A DNA stretch of 52,959 nt from Bacillota bacterium (GTDB lineage Bacteria; Eremiobacterota; SpSt-956; JAKJGF01): the NCBI GenBank assembly GCA_029555925.1, contig JAKPQU010000452.1, positions 1-52,959 on the forward strand, given 5' to 3'. The notes beneath the pieces are model-generated. The model saw only the letters and a program-made list of their open reading frames with translations. It did no database searches and was not told the DNA's origin. Position numbers and translations under genes: made by a program. Positions 7,644-17,100 of this stretch are shown in pieces; within the stretch, counting starts at the first letter, position 1, and every line of letters begins with the position of its first letter.

Positions 7644-8518
7644 AAGAATTGTGTACAAAAGCAGGATTACTGAAACCGATAAAAATTGCAGTATCCTTTG
7701 CCCATGATCCTGAATTGCTCGATACACTGGTTAAAGCTACGGAAATAAATCTTGCATCCTTTACAATTATCGGACATGGAGATAAAATGAAAGATTATCT
7801 CGGAGAAAAAATATCTGATTTTAACGTTATCCATGTAGACAATGAAGACGATGCGACTGAAAAAACTGTAGAGCTGGTATATAACGGGGAGGTTCATGGT
7901 ATAATGAACGGCATTGCCCATCCCTCCAAATTTCTGAAAGCCATAAAAGAAAAGAAAAAAGAAAAGGGAAGAGTAAATTTTTTAAGTCATATAGGACTTT
8001 TTGAGATACCGGGTTATGATAGGATAATATTTGTTACAGACGCAGGTATAAACATTGCCCCCACCCTTTCCGACAAGGTTGAAATACTGGAAAATGCCAT
8101 AAAAACTGCAAATAAACTTGGCCTGGCTCAACCTCTTGTAGCAATGATTACACCTATAGAAAAAATCAATTATAAAGCTATGCCTTCAACGGTTGATGCA
8201 TCTATAATAGCCAAGATGTCCAGTACAGGTCAGATAAAAAACGCCATAGTAGACGGCCCTCTGGCTCTGGACAATGCCATTTCTGAAAGAGCGGCAAGAA
8301 TCAAAGGCATAAAAAGTCCTGTAGCAGGTAAAGCCGATATATTATTATTACATAATATAGAAACAGGGAATATTCTTTATAAAATTTTAACTTACTTTGC
8401 AAAGGCAAAAGTAGCAGCCTGTGTTGCAGGAGCAGAGTTCCCTATTATATATCTGTCAAGGACGGATACACCTGAAACCAGACTGAAATCTATAGCTCTT
8501 GCCAAATTACTTTATTAA
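7628..8518 (+). CDS. ptb: Phosphate butyryl/acetyltransferase family protein, copy 2
   Basis: A 296-residue paralogue of the preceding protein, collinear throughout (FTIIGHGDKMKDYL, MNGIAHPSKFLKAI, SHIGLFEIPG, ALDNAISERAARIKG, ADILLLHNIETGNILYK). ATG at 7628 has a GGGAGGTGG site. Some positions differ from copy 1: the loop reads NGIAHPSKF instead of KGDIPTGNF, so the two copies may differ in acyl specificity or form a heteromer. The 16-base overlap makes translational coupling likely. The identity of the acyl substrate is not shown by the sequence. Confidence 0.85.
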   Translation: MFKTMKELCTKAGLLKPIKIAVSFAHDPELLDTLVKATEINLASFTIIGHGDKMKDYLGEKISDFNVIHVDNEDDATEKTVELVYNGEVHGIMNGIAHPSKFLKAIKEKKKEKGRVNFLSHIGLFEIPGYDRIIFVTDAGINIAPTLSDKVEILENAIKTANKLGLAQPLVAMITPIEKINYKAMPSTVDASIIAKMSSTGQIKNAIVDGPLALDNAISERAARIKGIKSPVAGKADILLLHNIETGNILYKILTYFAKAKVAACVAGAEFPIIYLSRTDTPETRLKSIALAKLLY

Positions 8519-8519
8519 T

Positions 8520-9308
8520 ATGGAACATATGGAAACAAAAGATATAAAATTATTTGACTTCATAAGTATAAAGAAATTTTTTGATCTTGAAGAAGTTGAT
8601 TACAGGCCTGTAATTGTAATGATAAGCATTGCTCTGTGTCTTGCAATAAACAGATTCATAGGCAGTGGCAATACCTTTGTGTTTTTCTTCAAAAAAATTT
8701 ACCCGTCAGCACCTCTTACATGGAAAGTAGAATTCTGGGCTACAATCTACTGGGCATGTCTTTGCTGTATATCCTATTTTATAATACCGTCTATTATAAC
8801 CAAAATTGTCTTCAAAGAAAGTATATTTCAGTACGGATTAAAGATAAAAGGTATAAGCAAACATTTATGGATTTACACCACTCTTTATTGCATCGTTCTT
8901 GTAGGAGTTCTTATAGCTTCTTTCCAGCAGTCTTTTCTCAGAACCTATCCCTTTATTCAGCCCCCTCCAGGCGAATGGGAATATTTTTTAATTTTCGAAG
9001 TATTTTACTGTTTACAGTTCTGTTTTCTGGAATTCTTTTTCCGTGGCTATATGATCTTTCAACTGGAAAAGAATTTTGGTATCTATTCTATTTTTATTAT
9101 GGTTATACCTTATTGTATGATTCATTTCCAGAAACCTTTTCTTGAAGCACTGGCATCTATCCTGGCAGGTACAATACTTGGTATGATAGCTTTAAGAACC
9201 CGTTCCATATTCTACGGTATTCTCATTCATTGTTCCGTAGCAATCAGTATGGATATGGCTGCTTTGATTAGAAAGGATTATTTATTAATACTGTTTGGAT
9301 ATAGATAA
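8520..9308 (+). CDS. CPBP family intramembrane metalloprotease
   Basis: About 262 residues with six or more hydrophobic segments. The C-terminal half has the CPBP (CAAX protease and bacteriocin-processing) motifs: LEFFFRGY, where the usual EExxFRG has lost its first Glu; IPYCMIHFQKP with the second-motif His; and YGILIHCSVAISMD with the third-motif His. ATG at 8520 begins one base after the upstream stop and has no clear ribosome-binding site, so coupling is likely; ATG at 8529 is an alternative. Members process prenylated proteins, bacteriocins or anti-sigma factors. The partner here is unknown. Confidence 0.8.
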   Translation: MEHMETKDIKLFDFISIKKFFDLEEVDYRPVIVMISIALCLAINRFIGSGNTFVFFFKKIYPSAPLTWKVEFWATIYWACLCCISYFIIPSIITKIVFKESIFQYGLKIKGISKHLWIYTTLYCIVLVGVLIASFQQSFLRTYPFIQPPPGEWEYFLIFEVFYCLQFCFLEFFFRGYMIFQLEKNFGIYSIFIMVIPYCMIHFQKPFLEALASILAGTILGMIALRTRSIFYGILIHCSVAISMDMAALIRKDYLLILFGYR

Positions 9309-9328
9309 TAATTAGAGAGGTCTTCAGA

Positions 9329-12300
9329 GTGAGTATAGAAAATCTTCGAAAACTTTTAGAGGAAAATCCGGATAATCCTGATATTTACTATGATACGGGT
9401 GAATATTACAGGGAAAACGGAATGCTCTCCGAGGCTATAGAACATTATAAAAAAGCAATAGAACTGGATTTTAATTACGGCATGGCCCACAGTATGCTCA
9501 TAGAATGTTATATAATGAACAATGAACTGAATAAAGCCATTGCTCAGTCTGAAACATTTCTGAGACTTTATCCTGATGACAGTATAATGAATTACAAAAC
9601 AGGTGAACTTTACTGTGAGACGGGACAATTCGACAGGGCCATAATTCATCTGCAAAAAGCAGCGTCTTCCCTCAGCCCTAATTTTGAAGTATTTTATCGA
9701 CTCGCTTCTGCCTATAAAGCACAGGGTATTCTGGATAAAGCTATAACCACATATCTTAAAGCAATAAATCTGCAGCCGTCCATGCCACTGGCTTACCTGG
9801 GTCTTTCCAGTTGTTATATAGACATGGAAGATTATCCTATGGCGCAGAAATATGCCTTAAAGGCAAAGGAACTCAATCCAAAATTAACCGGTGCCTATGC
9901 AAATCTCGGTATAATTTCAAGCAGAACAGGCCAGATAGATACGGCTCTGGATTATCTCAGAGGTGCTCTTGAACTTGGTCTGGAAAATTCTTCCATATAT
10001 ATGGAACTTGGCAATATCAGTTTTTCAATGGAACAATATAAAGAAGCAGAAGAATATTATTTAAAAACTCTCGAAATGAAAGGCGATAATATTGAATGTC
10101 ACAATAATCTCGGTTATATCTATCACAGGGCAGGAGATCTCGACAGAGCTTTGATACATTACAGACAGGTTATAGATATGAATCCTGATTTTACAGATTC
10201 ATATATTAATATAGGTATAATCTTTAAATCCAGGGAAGAATATTCTCTCGCCATTGAAAGTTTTGAACAGGCCATGAAAATTGAACCTGATATCGATGTT
10301 ATCCATTTGAACCTGGGAGAAATTTATATGGCTGTAAATGAATTCGAGAAGGCCTATAATCACCTGGAAACAGCCCTTAATATCGGAGGGCCGTCACCTT
10401 TTATATACAACCTGATTGGTAAAATCTGGGAAAAAACCGGAGACATGAGCCATGCTCTTCAATATTATATGAAAGCCCAGGAATGTGATCCTTCCGATGG
10501 TGAAACATATATCAATCTTGGTAATATTTATTTACTTCAAGGAGGCAGTACATCTCTAGCCATTAATAATTACCAGAAAGCTCTTGAACTTAATCCTGAC
10601 AGAGTAGAAGTCTATATCAAACTTGCAGATATATTTATCGGACAGAATAAAATGGAAAAAGCAATAGAAAATTATGTTACAGCCTTAAAAATCGATCCGT
10701 TAAATCTACAGATATTGAACGGCCTGGCCGGGCTATACATAAATACAGGTAATAAAAAGAATGCCATAGAATTATATGAAAGAATACTGTCAATAGACCA
10801 GCATAATGCCGACATACTGCTGATACTGGTAGATTTATATAGAGATATTGAAGATTATAACAGATGTGAAACATTATATTTACAAATTCTTCAAATAGAT
10901 CCTGAACATATAAATGCGTTACATTATCTTGCAGATATATCAATGAAGAGAAATGATTATAACAGAGCCTTTGAATATTATCAAAAGATTATATTGAATA
11001 ATACTCCCGATGCAGGTATTTATATAAATCTCGGCACAATCTACAGGGTAAACGGAGATAACAATTCAGCCATACTTATGTGGATGAAAGCTCTGGAAGC
11101 AGATCCGAATAATTACGAAGTATGCAGATGTCTTGCAAATCTTTATATAGAAGAAGATAATCTGGATATGGCTCTTCAATTTGCAGAAACAGTAATAAAC
11201 AACATCCCCGACGATCCTGACGCAAATTACATAACAGGTGTACACTGTCTGGAAACAGGCAATGACGAAATGGCATTCAGACATTTTCAAATAGCATCTG
11301 AGAAAGGTTCTATTTATCCGGATGTATATTCCAATCTTGGTGCTCTTTACGAACAAAAGGGCGAGAATGATCTGGCTGTAGAGAACTACCTTATAGCGCT
11401 GGAGCTGGATCCATACCATATACCTGCCCTGGAAGACCTGGGAAATCTCTACGAAAAAAACAACAGAATTGACGAAGCAATAGAATGTTTTCAAAAGGTT
11501 ATTGAAATAGACAGGGAAAATTACGTAGTGTTCACAAAACTCGGTGATATATATACAGGACTTAATCAGACGGATATAGCCGAAGACTATTATAAGAATG
11601 CACTGGAACTGAATCCAAAAGATGAAAATCTTAACCTTATTATGGGTAATATTTATTTTAATAAAGGAGATATAGACTCTGCAATCGGCTGTTATCTGGA
11701 ATTACTGAAGTTATCACCGCAGAATATTGAGGCACACAGAGGTCTTGCCCTGTGTTCACAGGCAAATGAAGATTTTGATAAAGCTATTAGACATTATGAA
11801 ATTGTTCTGGAGGAATTGCCTAAAGATAAACAGGCACTCCTTACTATTGGAAATATATATAAAATGCAGGGAAAATACGATCTTGCAATTCACTATTATC
11901 AAAAACTCATATTTATTGAGCCTGATAATCCTGATTATTATTATTCCCTTGGAAAAATCTATTTACTCTTCGGAGATGAAGAACAGGGAAAAATTTATTT
12001 TCAACAGGCCCTGGATATGACATCACCTGAAGATGAGACTGCCAGGAAAATTTTAGAAGAACTGGAAAACTTGAAAAAGATAGAAAGAGAAACTCTGGAC
12101 AGTTATATAAAACAGGGAGTAACCTTTAAAGAGCATGGAGATCTTTTGTCTGCTATAGAACAATATGAACAGGCGGCAAAACTGGACCAGCAGAATGTCG
12201 AAATTTATAATACCCTCTGCCTGCTTCACTATGAAACAGGTAATATGGAAGAAGCTCTCAACTATGCGAATATAATACTGGGAATAAATCCTGATTACCC

Positions 12301-12865
12301 ATGGGTCTATAATAATCTCGGAGCAATCTATAAGGATCTCGGAGAACCGGAAAAAGCAATAGAATATTACGGCAGAGCCATATCTATCGGTTTCGAAGCA
12401 GCATCGGTATTTGCTTACTGTAATCTGGGGCTCCTTTATTATGAAAATAAAAATTTTCCTGAAGCAGTGGAACACTATACAAAAGCTATTGAGATTGATC
12501 CGTCTAACATTGTAGGTAATTATGAATTAGGTCTTTCTTACAATGCCTTGGGTGACCTGGAAAAAGCACTTTGCCAGTATGAGAGAGTTATGGAATTAGA
12601 GCCGAAAGATTGCTATGCCCACTATGCTTCGGGAAGGATTTATGCCCAGCAGAATAATATAGATAAATCGGTAGAACATTTTGAGAAAGCTCTTCCTGAA
12701 GCGAAAAATTTACCGAAGATCCATTATGAACTCGCCCTTGCCTATAAAAAGCAAAATAAGAAACGGGAAACTATAGAAAATCTGAAAAAATACATAGAAC
12801 TTGAACCGGACGGTTCGGAAATAGAAAATGCAAAGACCTATCTGCAGGAATTGATTATAAGTTAA
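9329..12865 (+). CDS. Giant TPR solenoid protein (1178 aa)
   Basis: Almost the whole protein is consecutive 34-residue tetratricopeptide repeats, roughly thirty-four by length, of the pattern AIEHYKKAIELDFNYGMAHS. There is no signal peptide, membrane segment or catalytic domain, so it is probably a cytosolic scaffold. Around residue 905 the repeats are interrupted by a charged helix (TARKILEELENLKKIERETL), dividing the chain into a long first superhelix and a shorter second one. The start is GTG with agagagg upstream. The repeats resemble those of O-GlcNAc transferase but no glycosyltransferase domain is present. It begins 20 bases after the CPBP gene, so it may share that transcript. Confidence 0.9.
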   Translation: MSIENLRKLLEENPDNPDIYYDTGEYYRENGMLSEAIEHYKKAIELDFNYGMAHSMLIECYIMNNELNKAIAQSETFLRLYPDDSIMNYKTGELYCETGQFDRAIIHLQKAASSLSPNFEVFYRLASAYKAQGILDKAITTYLKAINLQPSMPLAYLGLSSCYIDMEDYPMAQKYALKAKELNPKLTGAYANLGIISSRTGQIDTALDYLRGALELGLENSSIYMELGNISFSMEQYKEAEEYYLKTLEMKGDNIECHNNLGYIYHRAGDLDRALIHYRQVIDMNPDFTDSYINIGIIFKSREEYSLAIESFEQAMKIEPDIDVIHLNLGEIYMAVNEFEKAYNHLETALNIGGPSPFIYNLIGKIWEKTGDMSHALQYYMKAQECDPSDGETYINLGNIYLLQGGSTSLAINNYQKALELNPDRVEVYIKLADIFIGQNKMEKAIENYVTALKIDPLNLQILNGLAGLYINTGNKKNAIELYERILSIDQHNADILLILVDLYRDIEDYNRCETLYLQILQIDPEHINALHYLADISMKRNDYNRAFEYYQKIILNNTPDAGIYINLGTIYRVNGDNNSAILMWMKALEADPNNYEVCRCLANLYIEEDNLDMALQFAETVINNIPDDPDANYITGVHCLETGNDEMAFRHFQIASEKGSIYPDVYSNLGALYEQKGENDLAVENYLIALELDPYHIPALEDLGNLYEKNNRIDEAIECFQKVIEIDRENYVVFTKLGDIYTGLNQTDIAEDYYKNALELNPKDENLNLIMGNIYFNKGDIDSAIGCYLELLKLSPQNIEAHRGLALCSQANEDFDKAIRHYEIVLEELPKDKQALLTIGNIYKMQGKYDLAIHYYQKLIFIEPDNPDYYYSLGKIYLLFGDEEQGKIYFQQALDMTSPEDETARKILEELENLKKIERETLDSYIKQGVTFKEHGDLLSAIEQYEQAAKLDQQNVEIYNTLCLLHYETGNMEEALNYANIILGINPDYPWVYNNLGAIYKDLGEPEKAIEYYGRAISIGFEAASVFAYCNLGLLYYENKNFPEAVEHYTKAIEIDPSNIVGNYELGLSYNALGDLEKALCQYERVMELEPKDCYAHYASGRIYAQQNNIDKSVEHFEKALPEAKNLPKIHYELALAYKKQNKKRETIENLKKYIELEPDGSEIENAKTYLQELIIS

Positions 12866-12879
12866 CAGGGACAGAGATT

Positions 12880-13235
12880 TATATGAGAATAATGTAGTCT
12901 AATGCTTCACTGCATAATTATTCTCATATTTAGTTGTGACCGCTCCGGTCATGTCAGTTTACAGGATTATATGAGAATCGTAACGCGTGACGCGTGATGC
13001 GTGACGCGTAATAAGAGGTATAAAATGATGAACGATTAATTATTATTTCAAATATGGTATAGTATGTTATGTAATGTTATAATATAACAGAGTAATATCA
13101 GTGAGTGGGAGGTTGACTTTCTGGTCACTGTTCAATATTTACTGAAGATATATTTTTATACAAAGAAGGTGAAATAAAGAGAATTTATTTATATGACAAT
13201 TCCTCCCGTGACGCGTCACGCGTTACCCGTCACGA
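12880..13235. repeat. Dispersed hairpin/dyad element and heptamer arrays (family C)
   Basis: This 394-base gap contains a hairpin (tatgagaataat... attattctcata, 12881-12928), a 21-base block GTTGTGACCGCTCCGGTCAT+G at 12933-12953 identical to 52939-52959, a tatatgagaat tract at 12968-12977, and two heptamer arrays (gtaacgc/gtgacgc at 12980-13008 and gtgacgc/gcgtcac at 13208-13235). An AT-rich stretch lies between them. No gene is supported; an ATG at 13193 would encode only 19 residues read from the array. Confidence 0.65.
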
Positions 13236-13259
13236 TAAATAAAATCTCATAAATATTTT

Positions 13260-14666
13260 ATGGAAGAAAAAATAAATGAATTAATCAAGCAATTGGACAG
13301 TAAAGATAGTAAAGCAAGGAAAGAAGCCATATGGCTTCTGGGGAAACTCGGAAATACAAAGGCTCTAGAGCCGTTAGCCAATTCCCTGTTAAAGGATGAA
13401 AATGCGTCAATACGGGAACTTTCTGCCAAAGCACTGGGAGATCTGGGAAGTACGGAAGCTACAAGATTCCTCTGTGAAGCCATTAAAGACACGAGTCCCG
13501 GTGTGCAGCGTCAGGTTGTTATAGCCCTGGGGAAACTCAATGACAGAAGAGCTGTTGAACACCTGGAAAAGGTGCAGGAAGAACCGGCCATAAAGGTAGA
13601 AGTGGCTCAATCACTTGCATTGCTCGGCAAGACAGAAGCCATAATAAGTGCCATAAGAGATAAAAATCCTGTTATAGCAGCAAGAGCATGCGAAGCGGCA
13701 GGTATTGTAAAAATACAGGAAGTCACTCCTGTATTAATAGAAGTTCTTTCCAGCGAAGAATGGAAAATAAGAAGAAATGCCACTGAAACACTCGGCAAAT
13801 TGAGGGAAAAAAGTGCCATAGAGCCGATATTGGACATACTCCTTAACGATGAAAGCTATGAAACAAGGAGCATCGCAGCAGAAGCACTGGGGAAAATAGG
13901 TGATGCCACATGTCTGGACAGTCTCTTAAAAGGTCTTCAGGACCCTCACTGGGAAGTAAGGAAAAATGCTGCAGAGGCACTTGGCAAAATAGGAGATAAG
14001 AAAGCATCCCCTCATTTAATTAAAGCCCTGAAGGATCCTGACTGGAATACAAGATTTAATGCCCTGAATTCTCTCGGCTTATTAAATGATACTCAGGCAG
14101 GAGAAGCCATAATAGAAGCTCTTAAAGACGAAAGTAAAAATGTCCGCAGTCAGGCAGCAAAAGTACTGGCCGAGCTGTGGAAATCAGACGCAAGAGAGCC
14201 GATTCTCGCACATCTCGAAGAAGAAACAGACCAATGGGTTAAAAGTTATATTGCCCAGATCATGGAAGAACTGCCCAAAGAAGACAGCAAAAAATACAAA
14301 GCTTTACTCGTAGACGATGATAAATTTATATCGAAACTCTTAAAACAGACCTTCGAACTGGAAGGTTTTATCGTTGAAAATGCTGCCAATGGTAAAGAGG
14401 CTCTGAAAAAAGCCCATGACTTCTTACCTGATATAATAGTAATGGATATTATGATGCCTGAAATGGACGGATGGGAAGTATGTGAACAGCTCAAGTTGAA
14501 TCCAAGAACAGGCACGATACCGATTGTCATACTCACTGCGAAATCACAGGATAAAGATATTGTAAAAAGCAAATCTCTCGGTGTTGCCCATTATTTTTCA
14601 AAACCTTTTGATTCGGTAGAATTAATAAAGGCAGTTAAAAATATTTTAAGCGCAATCAAAGGGTAA
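13260..14666 (+). CDS. HEAT-repeat protein fused to a response-regulator receiver domain
   Basis: A 468-residue protein. Residues 1-340 are about ten HEAT/PBS-lyase-type repeats (ARKEAIWLLGKLGNTKALEP, VRKNAAEALGKIGDKKASPH). Residues 345-468 are a CheY-like receiver: acidic pocket LLVDDDKF, phosphoacceptor D396 in VMDIMMPEMDG, Thr in VILTAKS, and Lys in FSKPF. There is no DNA-binding or catalytic output, so phosphorylation probably changes a protein-protein contact made by the HEAT superhelix. No histidine kinase is adjacent. No strong ribosome-binding site precedes the ATG. The stop is followed directly by gtgagtc heptamers (14666-14682). Confidence 0.9.
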   Translation: MEEKINELIKQLDSKDSKARKEAIWLLGKLGNTKALEPLANSLLKDENASIRELSAKALGDLGSTEATRFLCEAIKDTSPGVQRQVVIALGKLNDRRAVEHLEKVQEEPAIKVEVAQSLALLGKTEAIISAIRDKNPVIAARACEAAGIVKIQEVTPVLIEVLSSEEWKIRRNATETLGKLREKSAIEPILDILLNDESYETRSIAAEALGKIGDATCLDSLLKGLQDPHWEVRKNAAEALGKIGDKKASPHLIKALKDPDWNTRFNALNSLGLLNDTQAGEAIIEALKDESKNVRSQAAKVLAELWKSDAREPILAHLEEETDQWVKSYIAQIMEELPKEDSKKYKALLVDDDKFISKLLKQTFELEGFIVENAANGKEALKKAHDFLPDIIVMDIMMPEMDGWEVCEQLKLNPRTGTIPIVILTAKSQDKDIVKSKSLGVAHYFSKPFDSVELIKAVKNILSAIKG

Positions 14667-14862
14667 GTGAGTCGTGAGTCGTGAAAGGCAAGAAGAATAT
14701 TTTTATTATTTATGATTCAACCTATCTTTTCTGGATATCCAGAGATTGTCAGGTAGAAGTGTTGAATGAATACAAAAAATTTTACATGTTCAACTTTTCA
14801 ACAAATCATCTTAACCATTATATGTAAAGATACTACATTCTGTATATAATAAGGACATAGAA

Positions 14863-17100
14863 ATGACAGGAAAAAAGATATTTTTACTGTGTATTATAAT
14901 ATTGATTTTCTCCTCTATGTTCTGTTCCGGTCAGGAAAAAACAACCCTGCTCGAACAGGAAGTTCAGAAACACCTTGATCAGGCCCAGGTTTTTATAGAT
15001 ACAAGAAATTACAAAGATGCCCTGGAAGAATACAGGAAGATTTTTACCCTGAACAGTGACTGTCTTGAAGCCCATCAGAAATATGTTGACTGTATGTACG
15101 AATATACAGACAAAAATCTCAAAGGGGCTTTTACTTTTTACAGACAGCAGATAAAAAAAGATAAAGACAGCGTTCCTGTATGGTATTTTGGCGTGGGGTA
15201 CTGTTATAAAAAAGCAGGCAATGATACGATGGCACAAGAAAACTGGCAAAAAGCTATAAATCTTTTAAAAGCACAGAAAAAATATGACTTATTTGAAGTG
15301 TATTATAATTTTGCAAAAGATCATGGTATTTTACTGAAGAGAACCGATGTAGTTCCTATATACTACCCTGTATCAGGAGCTATAATATTCTTCATTATTA
15401 TTGGTCTGATCATACGCTACTACCTCAGAAAAAAAATCCTGGAAAAAATAATAAAACTGGAAGGCTCCTTTGAAGTATTTGACCCCAGGGGTTTCAAGAG
15501 GTATATGCTGGACTGCACCGACAAAAAACTCTTCCAGAAATACGGCGATACAATCAGAATAGGGTCAAAAAAAGGGTGTGATATACTTCTGAAAATAAAA
15601 GATGAAGATAAGGTATATGCCATACTGGAAGCGGAAAAAATAGAAGAACAGAACATGATTACCGTAAGAACCACTTCTGACGATGTGGAAATGTTTCTTG
15701 AAGTTCCCAAAAGCAGATATACCCCTGACGATATGATAAAACTCCCCTTTAAAGGAAGCCCTCTCTGGGATAAAGATATAATAAATATCAAAGACTACAG
15801 AATTTTTTATCATAATGTAAAACTCGGTAAAAGGCTCTGGAAGGATTATCCGGAATCTGCAAAAGGTTTTCTCTTCGTAGATCCAGATACTCCTCAGGAG
15901 GTGGAATTACCTGACATGGCTCTTCTTCAATCAAAACTGGTTCCTGAAGAAGACCAGTTTTATAATCCCTATGAAGATCTGAGCAAAACCGTTAAAACCA
16001 TCATAACCGAAGGTGAAACCGGTCGAGAAGAAGAACCTGAATATGACTTTGAACCTATGGATGAAAAATACATCATGGAAATATTGCCTCCTTCAGAAAA
16101 AGAAGGTAACAGCGATCTTCTGACATATAAAACCGATGAGGAAGAAGATGAATATTATTACGATGAAGATATTTCATTACCGGAACAGCATAAAACAGAT
16201 GATTTACTCTCATATCCTGTTGATGATAATGAAGAATTCGAAAAAGATTATGAATTTGAAGAAATACCTGTCCCTGAACAGGAGAAAAGTGAAGATGTTC
16301 TTTCATACCCTGCCGAAGAAGATGATGAATATGAAATGGATGTGCTTGCACCGGTCGAAGCAGGTAAAAAACCCGGCGCAGATGTACTTACATACAGTAC
16401 TGAAGAAGATTTAACAGATGAAGAATACGAATTTGAAGAAATCCCGGAAGAAACAAATAAAAGTGATGATATACTGTCTTATCCTGTTCCAACTGAAGAA
16501 GAAGACGAAATGTTAGCCTATGCGGAAACAGAGCAGGAAGAGAGTAAAGAGCCCGAAGCTATAGAACTTCTGGAACATTATCCGACTCATCTCCAGAAAA
16601 TAAATACCAAACTGGATCTTATACCATATGAAGAGGAGAAAAATTCAGTTTCAATGGATCTTACAGGAATAGAATTATCTTCTCAGGGAGAAGTTCTCAG
16701 CGCTATTCAGGATATGGAAATAGAGAAAAGAGATGAAGATATTCCCGATATATGCCTGGAATTCTCAACTCCTCTTCACATACAGACATCTATGGAAAAC
16801 ACAGGAGTTTCTCTTGATTTTTCAGATCTTGAAGAATATGATGAGGAAAATAAAATACAGATTTCTTCTTTAATTATAGATGATCTTCCTGAAGAAGAAG
16901 AGGAAATCGAAATATCAGCTAAAAAATCCTCGGAAGAGAAAAAAGTTAAGAAAAAAATCAAGAAAAAAATATCTGCTGAAAAATCTTCGGGAGAGAAAAA
17001 AAAGAAAATTAAAGAAGACAGGGAGGAAAAGAAAGGGAAGAAATCTCTTGGGGAACAAAAGGTAATCAAGAAAAAAAAGAAAAAAGATGAAAGTAACTAA
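14863..17100 (+). CDS. TPR - transmembrane - FHA-like - acidic linker - Lys-rich tail protein
   Basis: A 745-residue modular protein. An N-terminal signal or anchor (IFLLCIIILIFSSMFCSG) precedes about three TPRs (residues 25-150). A transmembrane helix lies near residues 169-187 (SGAIIFFIIIGLIIRYYLR). The cytoplasmic part starts with a region that looks like a divergent FHA domain (YGDTIRIGSKKGCDILLKI). A long acidic linker follows, with repeated DDLLSYPVDD / EDVLSYPAEE / DDILSYPVPT and YEFEEIP motifs. The last 60 residues are strongly basic (KKVKKKIKKKISAEKSSGEK). The repeats suggest short linear docking sites. Function is unknown. The stop overlaps the next gene by 14 bases. Confidence 0.8.
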   Translation: MTGKKIFLLCIIILIFSSMFCSGQEKTTLLEQEVQKHLDQAQVFIDTRNYKDALEEYRKIFTLNSDCLEAHQKYVDCMYEYTDKNLKGAFTFYRQQIKKDKDSVPVWYFGVGYCYKKAGNDTMAQENWQKAINLLKAQKKYDLFEVYYNFAKDHGILLKRTDVVPIYYPVSGAIIFFIIIGLIIRYYLRKKILEKIIKLEGSFEVFDPRGFKRYMLDCTDKKLFQKYGDTIRIGSKKGCDILLKIKDEDKVYAILEAEKIEEQNMITVRTTSDDVEMFLEVPKSRYTPDDMIKLPFKGSPLWDKDIINIKDYRIFYHNVKLGKRLWKDYPESAKGFLFVDPDTPQEVELPDMALLQSKLVPEEDQFYNPYEDLSKTVKTIITEGETGREEEPEYDFEPMDEKYIMEILPPSEKEGNSDLLTYKTDEEEDEYYYDEDISLPEQHKTDDLLSYPVDDNEEFEKDYEFEEIPVPEQEKSEDVLSYPAEEDDEYEMDVLAPVEAGKKPGADVLTYSTEEDLTDEEYEFEEIPEETNKSDDILSYPVPTEEEDEMLAYAETEQEESKEPEAIELLEHYPTHLQKINTKLDLIPYEEEKNSVSMDLTGIELSSQGEVLSAIQDMEIEKRDEDIPDICLEFSTPLHIQTSMENTGVSLDFSDLEEYDEENKIQISSLIIDDLPEEEEEIEISAKKSSEEKKVKKKIKKKISAEKSSGEKKKKIKEDREEKKGKKSLGEQKVIKKKKKKDESN

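Noticed and set aside
8520..9308. Phage-defence (Abi) gene
   Set aside because: CPBP membership alone does not show defence; neighbours are metabolic and TPR genes.
13193..13252. 19-codon frame with a ribosome-binding-like sequence
   Set aside because: Most codons come from a heptamer array and the product has no protein-like features.
16776..17069. Minus-strand Ser/Phe-rich frame
   Set aside because: Shadow of the Lys/Glu-rich tail of the gene at 14863-17100; no ribosome-binding site and low-complexity composition.
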